Part shown: one piece after another, positions 32,602-43,008 of the stretch
How the letters are laid out: every line of letters starts with the position of its first letter
Position numbering within the stretch: position 1 is the first letter of the stretch
From: Ichthyophis bannanicus
Taxonomy: Eukaryota > Chordata > Amphibia > Gymnophiona > Ichthyophiidae
Reading direction: 5' to 3'
Assembly (NCBI GenBank): GCA_033557465.1
Contig: JAWIIG010000025.1
Span: 4,831,001-4,895,000, forward strand
Length of the DNA stretch: 64,000 bases
The notes under the pieces: generated by a model
Database searches by the model: none
Seen by the model: only the letters and a program-made list of their open reading frames with translations
Told to the model about the DNA's origin: nothing
Made by a program: the position numbers and the translations under genes

Positions 32602-33751
32602 TTCTTATTTGAATGTCATTAACTGGGGAAAAACAAAATGATTTTACAAATCATAGATAAGTCCTATAAAAATCTAGCTTGGCTGGAAGCATGAAAGACA
32701 CGAAAAGAACACAACAGGGTAGCATGATATTATAGCAGATGGGCAATTTAAGATAGGATTGTAAGCAGTTATGTCTTAAATTGCTTAGTCTTGAATTTAA
32801 CTGAGGAAAAAGTAAAGATCATATGGAACAAAAGTCAATAATTGTTCAAGGGATTGTTCTTTTCTGTGGAGTATATCACCTAAGAAAATAGAATGAAACA
32901 CTATAAAATACAGAAATGTAAAAACAAACTTCAAGTGGCAAAAATGAAATACATCAGTTGGAAAAATGCACACTTAATACATGCAGAAATGCAGACACAC
33001 AGACATGGTGAAACCAACAGGTATGCCTCTGCCTATATGAAATGTGCCTAAAAAGGTGAACAGCTAAGAGAGTAATTTTTCAACAATATTTCAGGGTAGC
33101 CGACTCAAAAACTAACTATATGGTCATATTCTCTTAGAAGCCAACAATCTTTAATTAAAAGTAATTTTATCTTAAATTTGGCATATACAACAAGAACCCT
33201 TGGGCCCCCTTAGGTGACCTTCCAAGGGCCTGATTCACACTAAGGCTTTTCTCCCATTCTTTGTCTATGGAAAAACAGCATAGCTAATCTCCTAAGCCAA
33301 CTGCATGGCACCTGGAACAGACCAGACCAATTAAGCAAATGATGTTCTTCTTAAGATGCCTTCCATTATTATACACCTGCAAACAGCATTCCAAAGTAGA
33401 CTTTTGAAGCAAGTAGGCTGAGACACTCCTATATAAATGAACACCTTTTCCAAGTTAAAAATAAATCATCTAGTTTTCTACAGTATTCCACATGGTTGAA
33501 ATGAATGCTAAAAGAATACAGAAACATTCTTTGCCGTTTTCAGTTCAATATTCTGCAATGAACATAGTATTCATGCACATTCCCTTTATGGGCCAGCTGA
33601 CAACAAATTCTGAAAGTAGCAAGGCTGTTTTGCCCCTTCTTGTCTTATGAACACAAGGCAGATGATAGAGTTGATTTCTTCTACAACCTTACTATCTCTG
33701 AATAACACATTCTACAGAACGTCTAACTGTACTAACAGTGGGTGCCTCACA
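32602..33751. other. MRPS27 intron, nothing recognised
   Basis: 1.15 kb of AT-rich intron sequence. I looked for MRPS27 exons on the minus strand and for RNA genes and found none. Confidence 0.5.
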
Positions 33752-34050
33752 GCAACATTATTTATTTATTTATTTTATTTATTTTTTATACCGCGCTCTT
33801 TAGAATCAGTGCGGTTTACATGTATACTAACAGGTACTTTTTATTCCCTTGTCCCCGAAGGGCTCACAATCTAAGTGTACCTGAGGCAATGGAGGGTTAA
33901 GTGGCTTGCCCAAGGCCACAAGGAGTGGCCATGGGACTAGAGACCCCAGTCCCTCCAGCCTGAAGTTGCTTGTCCCCATGCGGGAATTGAACCCCCGGCC
34001 CTCTGGCCTGAGGTAACCTGTCGCAACCACTGAGCCACTCCTCCCTCCCT
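33752..34050 (-). mobile_element. tRNA-headed CORE-type SINE with an L2-like tail
   Basis: The minus strand begins with box A TGGCTCAGTGG and box B GTTCAATTC, both exact matches to the polymerase III consensus. A body follows with GGCCTTGGGCAAGCCACTTA, the conserved CORE/MIR-like segment, then AGATTGTGAGCCC. It ends in TGTAAACCGC...GCGGTATAAAAAATAAATAAA. The last part matches the 3' ends of the L2 copies at 50590 and 41715, so L2 probably mobilised it. Confidence 0.85.
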
Positions 34051-34233
34051 TCATCTAGTGAGAGAACCAAATGCCAAATGTAGTACACAAAAAAACCTGT
34101 GCAAAATGTTGAAAAACAATCTAATTGAAATGTTGCGCATAACCAAGAAGAAAACAAGTATTTTCATCAATTACCTCCTATTACGCCATGTTGATATTTC
34201 AGAATTTTATACTTTTTGGCCATCACAATCATT

Positions 34234-34620
34234 AACCGAGGTACGGCGGACGTGGAGCTCCCATTACCACCCCCACCCCCTCCTTCCCCTTCCCCTTTTT
34301 CCCCACCCCCCTCATTCCAATAATAACACTACTACAAATTTGGGAATTAAACTGGTCGCAGCTTTATTAACCTTTTAACAATAACCAAAAATATTTCCAA
34401 AACCAACATCATAAACATCCTAACCGCGGAACGAGTCCTCACCACCCATGTGAGTAGCAAGGTGACATCATTTCTGCTTCCGCTGTGTCCTGGCCCACGG
34501 CTATTTGCATACCCCCCCCCTTGCGGCTTCGCCATATTATTAGCAAAAGCCCCAAGGGATTGTCCAGGTCAGGGGTACCCCACCCCCGCCCGAAGCATTG
34601 CCTACTGCTCCGGACCCCGG
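34234..34620 (-). repeat. Ngaro split direct repeat B2
   Basis: Starts AACCGAGGTACGGCGGA. It is about 90% like B1 (34985-35372), sharing AATAATAACACTACTA, GGTCGCAGCTTTATTAACC and GCGGAACGAGTCCTCACCA. Contains C-runs. Confidence 0.9.
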
Positions 34621-34720
34621 AAACCTCTGGGATCCCGCCTCCCCCCTCCAGCTGCAACCCCCCTATCCTTAACCCTCTCCCCAACCCAAAAAACAAAAAG
34701 GGGTGGGAGGGTGGGACGCC

Positions 34721-34984
34721 AGCAACCTCTTTGGTTCCATCCCCGCGAATAATGAAACCCCCTGCTGGTCTTTCGCCCCCTTACCCACCCCCTGCTGCCT
34801 CTCCTCTTCTCATTGGCTCCCACGCCCCTCAATCATCTGCGGGAGCCAATGAATTCATAGGACGCGGTCTGCGTCTCGCTGCCGGGCACCCAGACCGCCT
34901 CCGCACTGGGACCACGCACGCCGCCCCCCCCCCCCCCGGTTAACAGCAGTCGCATGGATGTGGCCCCGTGGCCTTCCCGTAACC
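34721..34984 (-). repeat. Ngaro split direct repeat A2
   Basis: Shares with A1 (47371-47640): CGCCAGCAACCTCTT, GAATAATGAAACCCCC, CTCCTCTTCTCATTGGCTCC, GCCAATGAATTCATAGGACG and a C-run before GGTTAA. Ends GGCCTTCCCGT at the start of B1. Confidence 0.9.
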
Positions 34985-35372
34985 GAGGTACGGCGGATGT
35001 GGAGCTCCCATTACCCCCCCACCCCACCCCCTCCTCCCTTCTTCCTCCACCCCCGCATTCCAATAATAACACTACTATAAATTTGGGAATTAAACTGGTC
35101 GCAGCTTTATTAACCTTTTAACAATAGCCAAAAACATTTCCAAAACCATCATCATAAACATCCTAACTGCGGAACGAGTCCTCACCAGCCATGTGAGTAG
35201 CAGGGTGATGTCATTTCCGCTTCCGCCATGTCCTGGCCCATGGCTATTTGCATACCCCCCCCCCCTCTTCCGCCTTCGCCATATTATTAGCAAAAGCCCC
35301 GAGGGATTGTCCGGGTTGGGGGTACCCCACCCCCGTCCTAAGCATTGCCTATGGCTCCGGACCCCGGAGCCC
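34985..35372 (-). repeat. Ngaro split direct repeat B1
   Basis: Second copy of the B repeat, directly joined to A2. The GGCCTTCCCGT|AACCGAGG joint recreates the circular junction expected of the Ngaro replication intermediate. Confidence 0.9.
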
Positions 35373-35468
35373 TAAGCATTGCATACGGCTCCGGATCCCG
35401 CCACAGGCTCAGGCGACGCACGTCCCTGTGCCGCCCCCCAATACCAAGCTGCAACCAGCTAACCTTCC

Positions 35469-36007
35469 CTACAGAACATACTCCAAGGCCTCTTGCCAAT
35501 CATTCAGGAGCAAATCCACACCTACCGGGAATAAGTGTACTCCATCCGGCCTATATAAACCAGCACACCCCACCTCGACCCAGGTTTGCAGAATTTGGTA
35601 TCCGCCGTGCTCAAACACCCAGCGGCCAATTTGGCGATTAATTTTGTCAACCCCCTTGACCACCTGCGATGGTCCCAGCAAGAAGGCCTTGGAATTATAT
35701 CAGACCACAATATAACCACTTCCTTAAACATAAATAACACTTCCCCCAAGTCCCTTTGCGCTGCTCTGATCAACTGCTTACAAGTCCAAGACCCGAGGTC
35801 ATTGCCGCCCAGATGTAGCAATAGCAGGGCTGGCAACCCCTTGTCGCGCCCGTGGTGCCGCAGCAAAGATAAGAGCTGCATCCAGTGAAGACAGCGCTCA
35901 TTCAGCCATGATATGGTCACCTCCGAAGCCTCCAGTCCAATATTCGGCCCCACCAGCCATATTGCTGCTCGTCGACCAGCCCAGTATACAAACGAGTGGC
36001 TGATCAC
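35469..36007 (-). pseudogene. Ngaro SGNH/GDSL-type hydrolase
   Basis: A hydrolase-like ORF is known in some vertebrate Ngaro and DIRS-like elements; its role in transposition is not understood. The minus strand shows a block I remnant (SHSFVYWAGRRA, normally GHS with the nucleophilic serine), block III as LHLGGNDLG, and block V as YRPDGVHLFPVG with the catalytic Asp-x-x-His. The first two blocks are in the frame 36007-35522 and the last in 35681-35469, so a frameshift separates them. The Gly-to-Ser change before the nucleophile and the frameshift point to an inactive copy. Confidence 0.72.
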
Positions 36008-36059
36008 CCAACAGCAACACGGCCTCTGACCCGAATCTGCAAGAAAATTGACAGCAGCA

Positions 36060-37021
36060 ATAGGGAGCTTTTCATCTCACAGCCGTACATAGCCCTGGAA
36101 TGCCTGAGACCGCCATCTACTGATCCGCTGTATCTCCCACTCCGGTAGCCCCGCTGCAGCTGCACTGGTAGCTGCACCGATTCAGAAGGAGTGTGGTGCG
36201 AACTGGCAAGGGTCCTCTCCAATCCGCCGCAAACTGAAATCGCGTCAGAACTCGAGCATCCTCAAGCACAAAGAGACCGCTGTCCCCAACTGGCCTTACA
36301 CGCAAGTAGGCCTGCAATGAGGCTACTGGACATGTCAACGATCCCCCGACTGCCCGCAAAACCACCCAAGTTCCCTTTCCCCTCTGACTGTTTTGGATCT
36401 TACCAGACGTATTCGCAATTCATCCCCAGCCAACTTTACCTGCTGCATTTGCAAGCCACTGGTGACTCTGGCCTGGCTGGACTCAGCTACTAGCTCCCCC
36501 ACTCGGAAAGCACCAAAAAAGGCAACACAAAAAACTGCTTGAAAAAGCAAGCCTTCATATGGGGACGCTGCAACCCGAGGCAACGCTGAACACAACCTCA
36601 CCAGCAGGTCATGCATAATAGGCCGCCTACTGTTGCCCTGCACTGGAAGGGACCGTTCCCACCCTTGCAGCAATCTGTGAGTCAAAAATCCCCCGCTTGG
36701 TGCGCCCCAACCCACTACTTTTAAGAAAAAGGAAAACCCCGCCAAATGCGTACGCACTGTTGCCATTGACAATCCCGCAGTCTTCGCCGCAATGACATAC
36801 TGACCCATGAGCTGATCCGACACCAGTCTCCGCTGCCATCCCCGAGCCAACAAGAAATCCACCACGCTGCTGCAATCTCGTCGATACGACACCCACATTG
36901 CCGATGACACTGAACTCCACAGCAGGTCCATCATTTCCGGAGGCCAATCTGCCATAAGTGCTCCGGGACCGATGCTCCCACTGCTTCCGCCTCTGGCGCC
37001 AAAGTCCGAAACAGATCCCAC
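36060..37021 (-). pseudogene. Ngaro tyrosine recombinase
   Basis: Would integrate circular Ngaro DNA by site-specific strand exchange. The minus-strand frame 37021-36335 contains the N-terminal core-binding region (WVSYRRDCSSVVDFLLARGW) and FFGAFRVGELVA with catalytic Arg I. A frameshift near 36340 follows. Around 36190-36060 the C-terminal boxes are readable: the H-x-x-R box has a TGA in place of the second Arg codon, and the nucleophilic Tyr lies in FQGYVRL just before a stop. Dead copy. Confidence 0.82.
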
Positions 37022-37353
37022 TTGAAACGGGAAAGAGCATCAGCAATCTTGTTAGTACTCCCAGGAATGTGATGAGCCTTCACTACCACATTCAATTGCA
37101 AGCAAGCTAGGACCACCTCAAGCATTAATGCCGCTACGAGCATGCAGCACGGAGCATAACGGTTAATCACACTGACCACAGCCGCATTGTCGCACCAACA
37201 AACTACTTTACGATTACAAAGCCTATCTGGCCACAATTCCAAGACTACCAATATCGGAAACAACTCCAAAAAGGCTATATTGCTGGTTAAACCTGTCTCG
37301 CGCAATGCCGGTGGCCAGCCCAGACCCCCTACTGCATATGTAAATAGCTGCAA
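36931..37353 (-). pseudogene. Ngaro RNase H
   Basis: Reads SNIAFLELFPI (catalytic Glu), WCDNAAVVSVIN (catalytic Asp) and HHIPGSTNKIADALSR (last catalytic Asp), the order seen in Ngaro/DIRS RNase H, which degrades the RNA strand during reverse transcription. It overlaps the recombinase start and is one frame off the reverse transcriptase ORF, so a frameshift sits near 37354. Confidence 0.8.
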
Positions 37354-37354
37354 G

Positions 37355-38113
37355 TCAAAACGAAATCTTGGCCTCCCTCCAGACCGTGGTGGCGTTGAAG
37401 TCTTTCAAAAACTTGTCCCAGACCCCCAAATCAGCCCGTAAGCTCCTCGACACCCTAATACTGTGATGAGGTTTGGTCACTCCGGCTGTAGCTGCTGAAA
37501 ATCTACGTAGAAACACCCGTCCCATCAGAATTACCCTACACGCAAAATTGAGGGAGCCAATCAAGGCCTGCATTTCTCTCAGGGTAATCTTACTCGATCC
37601 CATCACGTTCGCCACTAATACACACACCCGCCATACCTTGTCCATCGGCAAGTGCACCACCATGTACACAGTATCCAACTCCACCCCTAAAAACGTGATG
37701 CACGTCGCTGGGCCCTCCGTTTTTCCTGCCGCCAACGGAATGCTCCATGCTTGGGACAATTGCACGAATCTGTCCAGTAGCTCACGGCACCGCCCGGACT
37801 GTGCCTCCCCTACAAACAAGAAGTCATCCAGGTAATTTACCACATTCGCACAACCCACCTGCTCCATAAAAGCCCAATGCATAAACGTACTAAACTTCTC
37901 AAAATAAGCACAGGAAACCGAGCAACCCATTGGCATGCATTTATCAAAATAACTGTTACCTTCAAAACAAAACCCTAACAAATGAAATGCGGATGGGTGC
38001 ACCGGCAACAAACGAAACGCCGATTCGATGTCCACCTTCGCCATCAAACACCCTGGACTGCATCTTCTCACCAAGTCCACCGCCTCAAAGGATGCATAGC
38101 GTACCGCGCACAA
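37355..38113 (-). pseudogene. Ngaro reverse transcriptase, C-terminal part
   Basis: 252 open codons. CLMAKVDIESAFRLLPVHP carries the first catalytic Asp, MPMGCSVSCAYFEKFS is the primer-grip side, NYLDDFLFVG is the YxDD catalytic box, and TFLGVELDT follows. The upstream part of the gene lies on the other side of DIRS-B at 44940-45201; the break falls between GSS and NDHIPKD. Confidence 0.88.
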
Positions 38114-38135
38114 ATCTTTTGGGATATGGTCATTC

Positions 38136-38345
38136 AGAGTAGTTACTCACCTGTAACAGGTGTTCTCCAGGAGCAGCAGGAATCAGTCCTCACATATGGG
38201 TGACGTCAGCGCTGATGGAGCCCTCTTGCGGAGACATATCCCCAGCTTTCTAGGAAAGCTTTTTGGAATGCAGCGCGCATGCGCGGTACCCTTCCCGCCC
38301 AAGGGTGCCATCTTGCACAGTCTGATGACATAGCTAAAAGACAGC
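38136..38345 (-). repeat. DIRS-B right inverted terminal repeat
   Basis: AGTTACTCACCTGTAACAGG, then CACATATGGGTGACGTCAGC, CCCCAGCTTTCTAGGAAAGC and AAGGGTGCCATCTTGC; inverted relative to about 44780-44930. Confidence 0.9.
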
Positions 38346-38351
38346 AAAATA

Positions 38352-38758
38352 TCAAAACCCTGCGTCTGGTTTTCTATGTGTTTCTATTCTAATTATGTTT
38401 TTTAATCATATACCCTTGAATTATGGTATTATATTATTATTTTTTTAAAATTTAGTTTTTATTCATTTATTACATTGATATGCATGTGTATTTATTAATC
38501 TTTTACTATGCTATTATGTATTATTGTTATTTTTTATTTTAAAAATTTTTAATTTTAATTTTCTTTATATATATATGTGTCCCGGTTGCCTTTTCATAAT
38601 GTTGTTTATGTATGTTTTTAATGGAATTATTATTATTATTATTTTTTGTAAGCAACTCTCCCCTTCAGAAAGGCGCAAGCCGAAACGCGTCGGGGATCTT
38701 CAATAAAGTTATTTTGATTTAACACCAAGCAACTGGGTCGTCCACTGCTTCTGCTCCT
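38352..38758 (+). mobile_element. Ribozyme-tailed AT-rich fragment inside DIRS-B
   Basis: Extra DNA compared with DIRS-A and DIRS-C, lying between ACATAGCTAA... and ...CAACTCCA. It has an AT-rich body, then at 38659-38696 TCCCC / GGGGA arms enclosing CTTCAGAAA, GGC-GCAA-GCC and GAAACGCGTC, then CAATAAAG and a C/T-rich end (GTCCACTGCTTCTGCTCC). Same architecture as 1-8240. Confidence 0.65.
38659..38696 (+). ncRNA. Degenerate hammerhead-ribozyme-like motif
   Basis: Stem III/I-like arms TCCCC and GGGGA enclose a GGC-GCAA-GCC stem II and the GAAAC core box. The first core box is degraded (CTTCAGA against CUGAUGA). Compare 8086-8123. Confidence 0.45.
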
Positions 38759-38794
38759 TGTATATGACTGCAACTCCAGGGGAGGAGGGAGGGT

Positions 38795-38878
38795 CATGAG
38801 GACTGATTCCTGCTGCTCCTGGAAAACTACTCTTTCTCCAGGACTAAGCAGGAAGTCAGTTCTCACATATGGGACTCC
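38795..38878 (-). repeat. DIRS-B internal complementary region, shortened
   Basis: GAGGACTGATTCCTGCTGCT (complement of the right end) joins CTCTTTCTCCAGGACTAAGC (complement of the left end). Compared with DIRS-C (53007-53110) about 17 bases around the CACCTGTTACAGGTGAG centre are missing. Confidence 0.8.
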
Positions 38879-39013
38879 CCAGCTCAAGGCTACCAGGAAC
38901 CCTTAGCTGAAAAAATGGCTCCCTCTCAAGAGCCTCAGCATTCGTGATAAGAATATCCTCTGAGAATGCCCCCGTACGGTAGCCCAACACAAGGGCCGGA
39001 GGGTAGGAGTTGC

Positions 39014-40020
39014 CTAAACCTCAAAGAGATTATGGAGTACCGCCTGTCCGAAAGCACTGTCCCTTCGGGACTCTCTCTCCAGGCAGTAAAAGGATGCAAA
39101 AGTCTGGCTTGAAGACCAAGTTGTGGCCCGGCAGATGTCTGCCAACGGAACAGAGCGGAGATGAGCTACTGATGCGGCTTTCACCCTGACACGGTGGGCC
39201 ATGACTCGACCCTGCAAGGGGAGGTCAGCTGCCTTGTACGCCCAGGCGATACAATCTGCTACCCAAGTGGACAACGTACGCTTGGAGACAGGTAACCCCA
39301 TCTTATTAGGGTCAAAGGAGACAAAGATCTGAGTAGCCCTTCGATGCCCCTGCGTACGTTCTATGTAAAAAGACAACACCCTCTTACAGTCCAGGGTATG
39401 CAAGACTGTTTCAGCCCAGCTGGTATGCGGCCTGGAAAAAAAGGTCAGAAGAACCACCTCCTGGTTGAGCTGGAAAGAGGAGACCACTTTTGTAAGGAAC
39501 TTGGGATGGGTCCGTAGGACCACCCTGTTCCTATAGAACCGCGTGTACGGTTTATCAGAAACCCGAGCTTGTAGTCCACTCAAACGTCTGGCCGAGGTAA
39601 GAGCCACCAGGAAAAGCGCTTTCCAAGAGAGGAAGCGCAAATGGCAAGCAGCCATCGGTTCAAACAGTGGGCAAGTAAGTTGCTGCAAGACCATGTACAA
39701 ATCCCACTCAGTCGCCGGTGGACGAACCGGGGGCTTGAGTAGAAGCAGACCTCTGAGAAATCGGGACACCAAGGGGTAAACTGACAGAGGCTGTCCTTCC
39801 ACCGAGGAGTGGTGCGCTGACAATGCCCTGAGGTGGACTTGAACAGAGTTAGACTTAAGGCCTAGGTCTGACAGGTGAAGTAGGTACTGCAGAACTACTG
39901 GCACAGGGCAAGAGAAAGGATCTTCATTGCGCTGAGCACACCATACCGTAAATCTACGCCACTTGAGGGCATAGGATTTTCTGGTAGACTGCCTCCTGGA
40001 GGCCAAGACCACCTCCTCAA
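39014..40020 (-). pseudogene. DIRS-B tyrosine recombinase (N-terminus cut by a hAT MITE)
   Basis: Open for over 330 codons. Landmarks: RKSYALKWRRFTVWCAQ, VVLQYLLHLSDLGLKSN, LTSARRLSGLQA (catalytic Arg I), TRFYRNRVVLRT, AHRVRVKAAS (His-x-x-Arg) and FASFYCLERESRRDSAFGQ (tyrosine nucleophile). All four recognisable catalytic positions are present, so only the MITE insertion (40021-40375), which separates it from its N-terminal codons at about 40384-40440, obviously disables it. Enzyme role: integration of the circular DNA intermediate. Confidence 0.88.
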
Positions 40021-40375
40021 CACTGTTCCCTCTAAGCTGTGCGCGCGCACACACCTCGCCGAGCAAGCGCACATACTTTACAACAGAGCGCACAAAAATT
40101 ACGACTGATTCTGATAGAAAACACAGACGTCTTAAAATTTAAAAGTTATGATTGTAATTACTAGAAATTTCCCACTTCATTTAGTAATCGTCTATTTTCA
40201 TTTAATTTGATTAAAATCAATGTGGTGTAGATACTGTATTCTGACGTGTAGTCAAATTTTAAAGTATATAACTCTGAGTGTTATGTGGTGCACAAAAATT
40301 TAACCTTCCTTCAAAAGCTGCACACAGCTGATATTTTATGCGCACGCAGCCTACAGAAAATTAGAGGGAACATTG
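40021..40375. mobile_element. hAT MITE with 8-bp target-site duplication
   Basis: 355 bp. Ends CACTGTTCCCTCTAA and TTAGAGGGAACATTG are inverted repeats with one mismatch. CTCCTCAA flanks both sides (40013-40020 and 40376-40383), an exact 8-bp duplication typical of hAT. AT-rich interior, no coding sequence. Confidence 0.93.
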
Positions 40376-40383
40376 CTCCTCAA

Positions 40384-41427
40384 CCTTCTTAGGTAGACGT
40401 AAGGGAGCTAGCACTATCCTTTCAGCCGCCAGGCCATCAAATTGAGGGACCTGAGATTGGGGTGCAGAAGGGAACCTTGCTCCTGAGACAGGAGATCGTG
40501 TTGCAACCCCAGAGGGAAAGGAGTTTCCACCACCAACTGCAGCAGAAGTGGAAACCACGGCTGCCTCTGCCATCTTGGGGCTACCAGAATCACCGAGGCC
40601 TTGTCCCGGAGAATCTTGAACAGAGTTCGGGCCAAAAGGGGCATTGGAGGAAACGCATACAGTAGGCCCGTAGACCAAGAAATCAGAAAAGCATCTGCTG
40701 CTACCCGCAGGGGATGCGGCTGTCTGGAGCAGAACCTGGGCAGCTGACGATTCTGTGGACTTGCAAAGAGATCGATGGATGGAAGTCCCCAGCGTAGGAA
40801 GATCTGCTGGACCATCAATGGATTCAACTTCCATTCGTGAGGCTGGAGAATCCTGCTTAGCTTGTCTGCTAGGAAATTCTCCTGACCAGGTAGATAAACT
40901 GCTTTGAGAAACATGCCTTGTATGACTGCAAAGGAGCAAAGGGCCAGTGCCTCCTGACATAGGAGCTTGGACCCCGTGTCCCCTTGTTTGTTCACTAAGA
41001 ACATTGCCACTTGATTGTCCGTCTGAACTAGGACAGACTGGTGAGATAGGGCATGAGAAAAAGTTTGCAGAGCTAAGCGGATTGCTCGCAGCTCCAAAAG
41101 ATTGATTTGCTGCGTGGCCTCCCGAGGAGACCACAGGACTTGAGTGCACATGCCCTGGCAATGTGCACCCCAGCCCTTTGAGGAAGCATCAGTCGTCAGC
41201 ACCATTGTGTGTGTTGGAGCTTGAAAAGTTACCCCCCTGAGAAGCTTTGGGAGATGTAGCCACCACTGTAAGGAGTCCAAAAGTGGTTTGGACACCTCTA
41301 CTCTGTCTCGGAGGTCGCCTGTGTCCACCGAGCTCTGAGGCACCATTGAGCAGCCCGCATGTGCAGACAGGCATTCAAAGTCACATGTACCATGGATGCC
41401 ATGTGGCCCAGGAGCCGCAGGTAGCAC
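40384..41427 (-). pseudogene. DIRS-B RNase H and downstream domain
   Basis: The minus-strand frame 41427-40414 (337 codons) shows RNase H boxes LTTDASSKGWGAH, NLLELRAIRLAL, VQTDNQVAMFL and LPGQENFLADKLSR. A second domain follows: LPSIDLFASPQNRQLPRF, ADAFLISW, LLYAFPPMPLL and VILVAPRWQRQPWFP. In DIRS elements this position holds a Dam-like methyltransferase-type domain of unknown purpose. The frame is open throughout and joins the recombinase N-terminus (LAPLRLPKKVEE) near 40400. Confidence 0.85.
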
Positions 41428-41559
41428 CTGGCGGAAACATGAGAACTGCTTTGGAACTGGTTTGCCAAGTCCATCAGTCTGTGGGCCCTGTCCTCGGGTA
41501 AGTAGACTCTTGCCTGAAGGGTGTCTAACCTTGCCCCTATAAACTCTAGGTTCTGAGAG

Positions 41560-42765
41560 GGGAGCAAAGTGGACTTTGCATAGTTTATGACAAAGCCCAG
41601 ATGCTGAAAAAGAGAGACGGTGCGAAGAGTGGCTTGTCAGGCCTCCTGGAGAGACTGGCCCCTGATGAGCCAGTCGTCCAGGTATGGGAAGACAAAAATT
41701 CCCTGATTCCTGAGATAAGTATGAATGAGTACTAATACCTTGTAAGATATCCAGAGATTCTATTTAAAACTGTATTTTAGTTCTAAACAGGTTCAATGTA
41801 TATAGTTCTCAACTATCAATCTGTTCTGATAGATTGAACCCATTATTGTTATTACCGAAATTGTTATTATTGTTAACACTGTTATATGTAAAAACAGCAT
41901 GATGTTTACTGCCGTTCCTTGTAAAACAGCCTTGCTTGTTCATTGCTGTTCATTGTAAACCGCAACTGATCTATGGAAGTTGCGGTATATAAAAACCTGC
42001 TAATTAAATTAAATAAGCCCCCACCACCATCAGGCATTTGGTGAAAACCCTGGGGGCAGAGGTTAGGCCAAAGGGAAGTACCCTGTACTGAAAATGGTTT
42101 CCTCCCACCACAAATCTGAGATATTTTCTGTGGTCTGGATGAATGAGGATGTGAGTATAAACATCCTTTAGGTCTAAGGAGCATAACCAGTCTCCCTGCT
42201 GGAGGTAAGGCAGCAGTATCCCAAGGGTAAGCATCTTGAACTTTTCCCTCTCCAGAAACTTGTTGAGGTTTCGCAAGTCTAGGATAGTCCGGAGGCCTCC
42301 TGTCCTTTTTGGTACCAGGAAGTACCTGGAGTAGAAGCCTTGCCCTTCCAGGTGGTGAGGCACCGGTTCCTCCGCCTGTTCCTTTAAATGACTTGCCAAC
42401 TCCTGAAAGAGGAGGTTCCTGTGTAGAGGGAGTCTGAGAGGCTCCCCTGGAAAGTAGGAGGGGGGTAGCTGGTGGAAGTGGAGCATGTAGCCCTTTTGGA
42501 CTATGCTCAGTACCCAGGTATCCCCTGTGATGGCTGGCCACCTGCAGGCGTACAGGGTCTGCTGACCTCCTGTGCTGAGTGGACCCACCGGCAGAGGAGA
42601 GGCTATGCTGTGGGAGTCAAAACCCCGCTCCCTGCTGTGCAAGAGCTGGAGCTGGCGGCTTGGGGGTCTTCTGCCTACGGGACCCATGCCCCTGCCCCTT
42701 GGCCTGCTGGCCCTGTTGGGGAACTGGAGAGGCCTGATATTGAGGGTAGGATTTGTAGGCAGCAC
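41560..42765 (-). pseudogene. DIRS-B reverse transcriptase, split by an L2 tail
   Basis: The frame 42765-42004 contains GFYSRYFLVPKRTGGLR, LDLRNLNKFLE, GDWLCSLDLKDVYTHI (catalytic Asp) and VLPFGLTSAPRVFTKC. The gene then breaks at an L2 3' end (41715-42015) and resumes at about 41710 with FPYLDDWLIRG, the YxDD box. It copies DIRS RNA into DNA. Apart from the insertion only minor frame changes are seen. Confidence 0.88.
41715..42015 (+). mobile_element. L2 3'-end insertion inside DIRS-B
   Basis: Ends TTCATTGTAAACCGC...AAGTTGCGGTATATAAAAACC, then AATTAAATTAAATAA. This is the same hairpin-like terminus (AACCGC...GCGGTATATAA) as the L2 at 50590-51563. It has no coding part, being strongly 5'-truncated. 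Confidence 0.75.
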
Positions 42766-43008
42766 CCTTCCTCGGGAAAAAGGTCTTCTTTCCCGAGCCC
42801 TTCTTTTTTTGAGAAGGGGCAGAAGTCTTTCTGGACAGCCTTGTCCTGGTGAGAGTCTCTGTCTCGATTTCTGCAGCCTTTTCAGTCATGGGCTTACCGA
42901 ATAGGTTGTCATCTCGGCAGGGGACATCAACCAACTTGTCCTGCACCCATGACTCCAGGTCCAATGACTGTAGCCAGGCCTGACGGAGTGCACCGATGCC
43001 GGCCGCGG

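Noticed and set aside
34450..35715. Overlapping Pro-rich frames of 100-155 codons on the plus strand
   Set aside because: They are antisense to Ngaro repeats and its hydrolase ORF, and are driven by C-runs.
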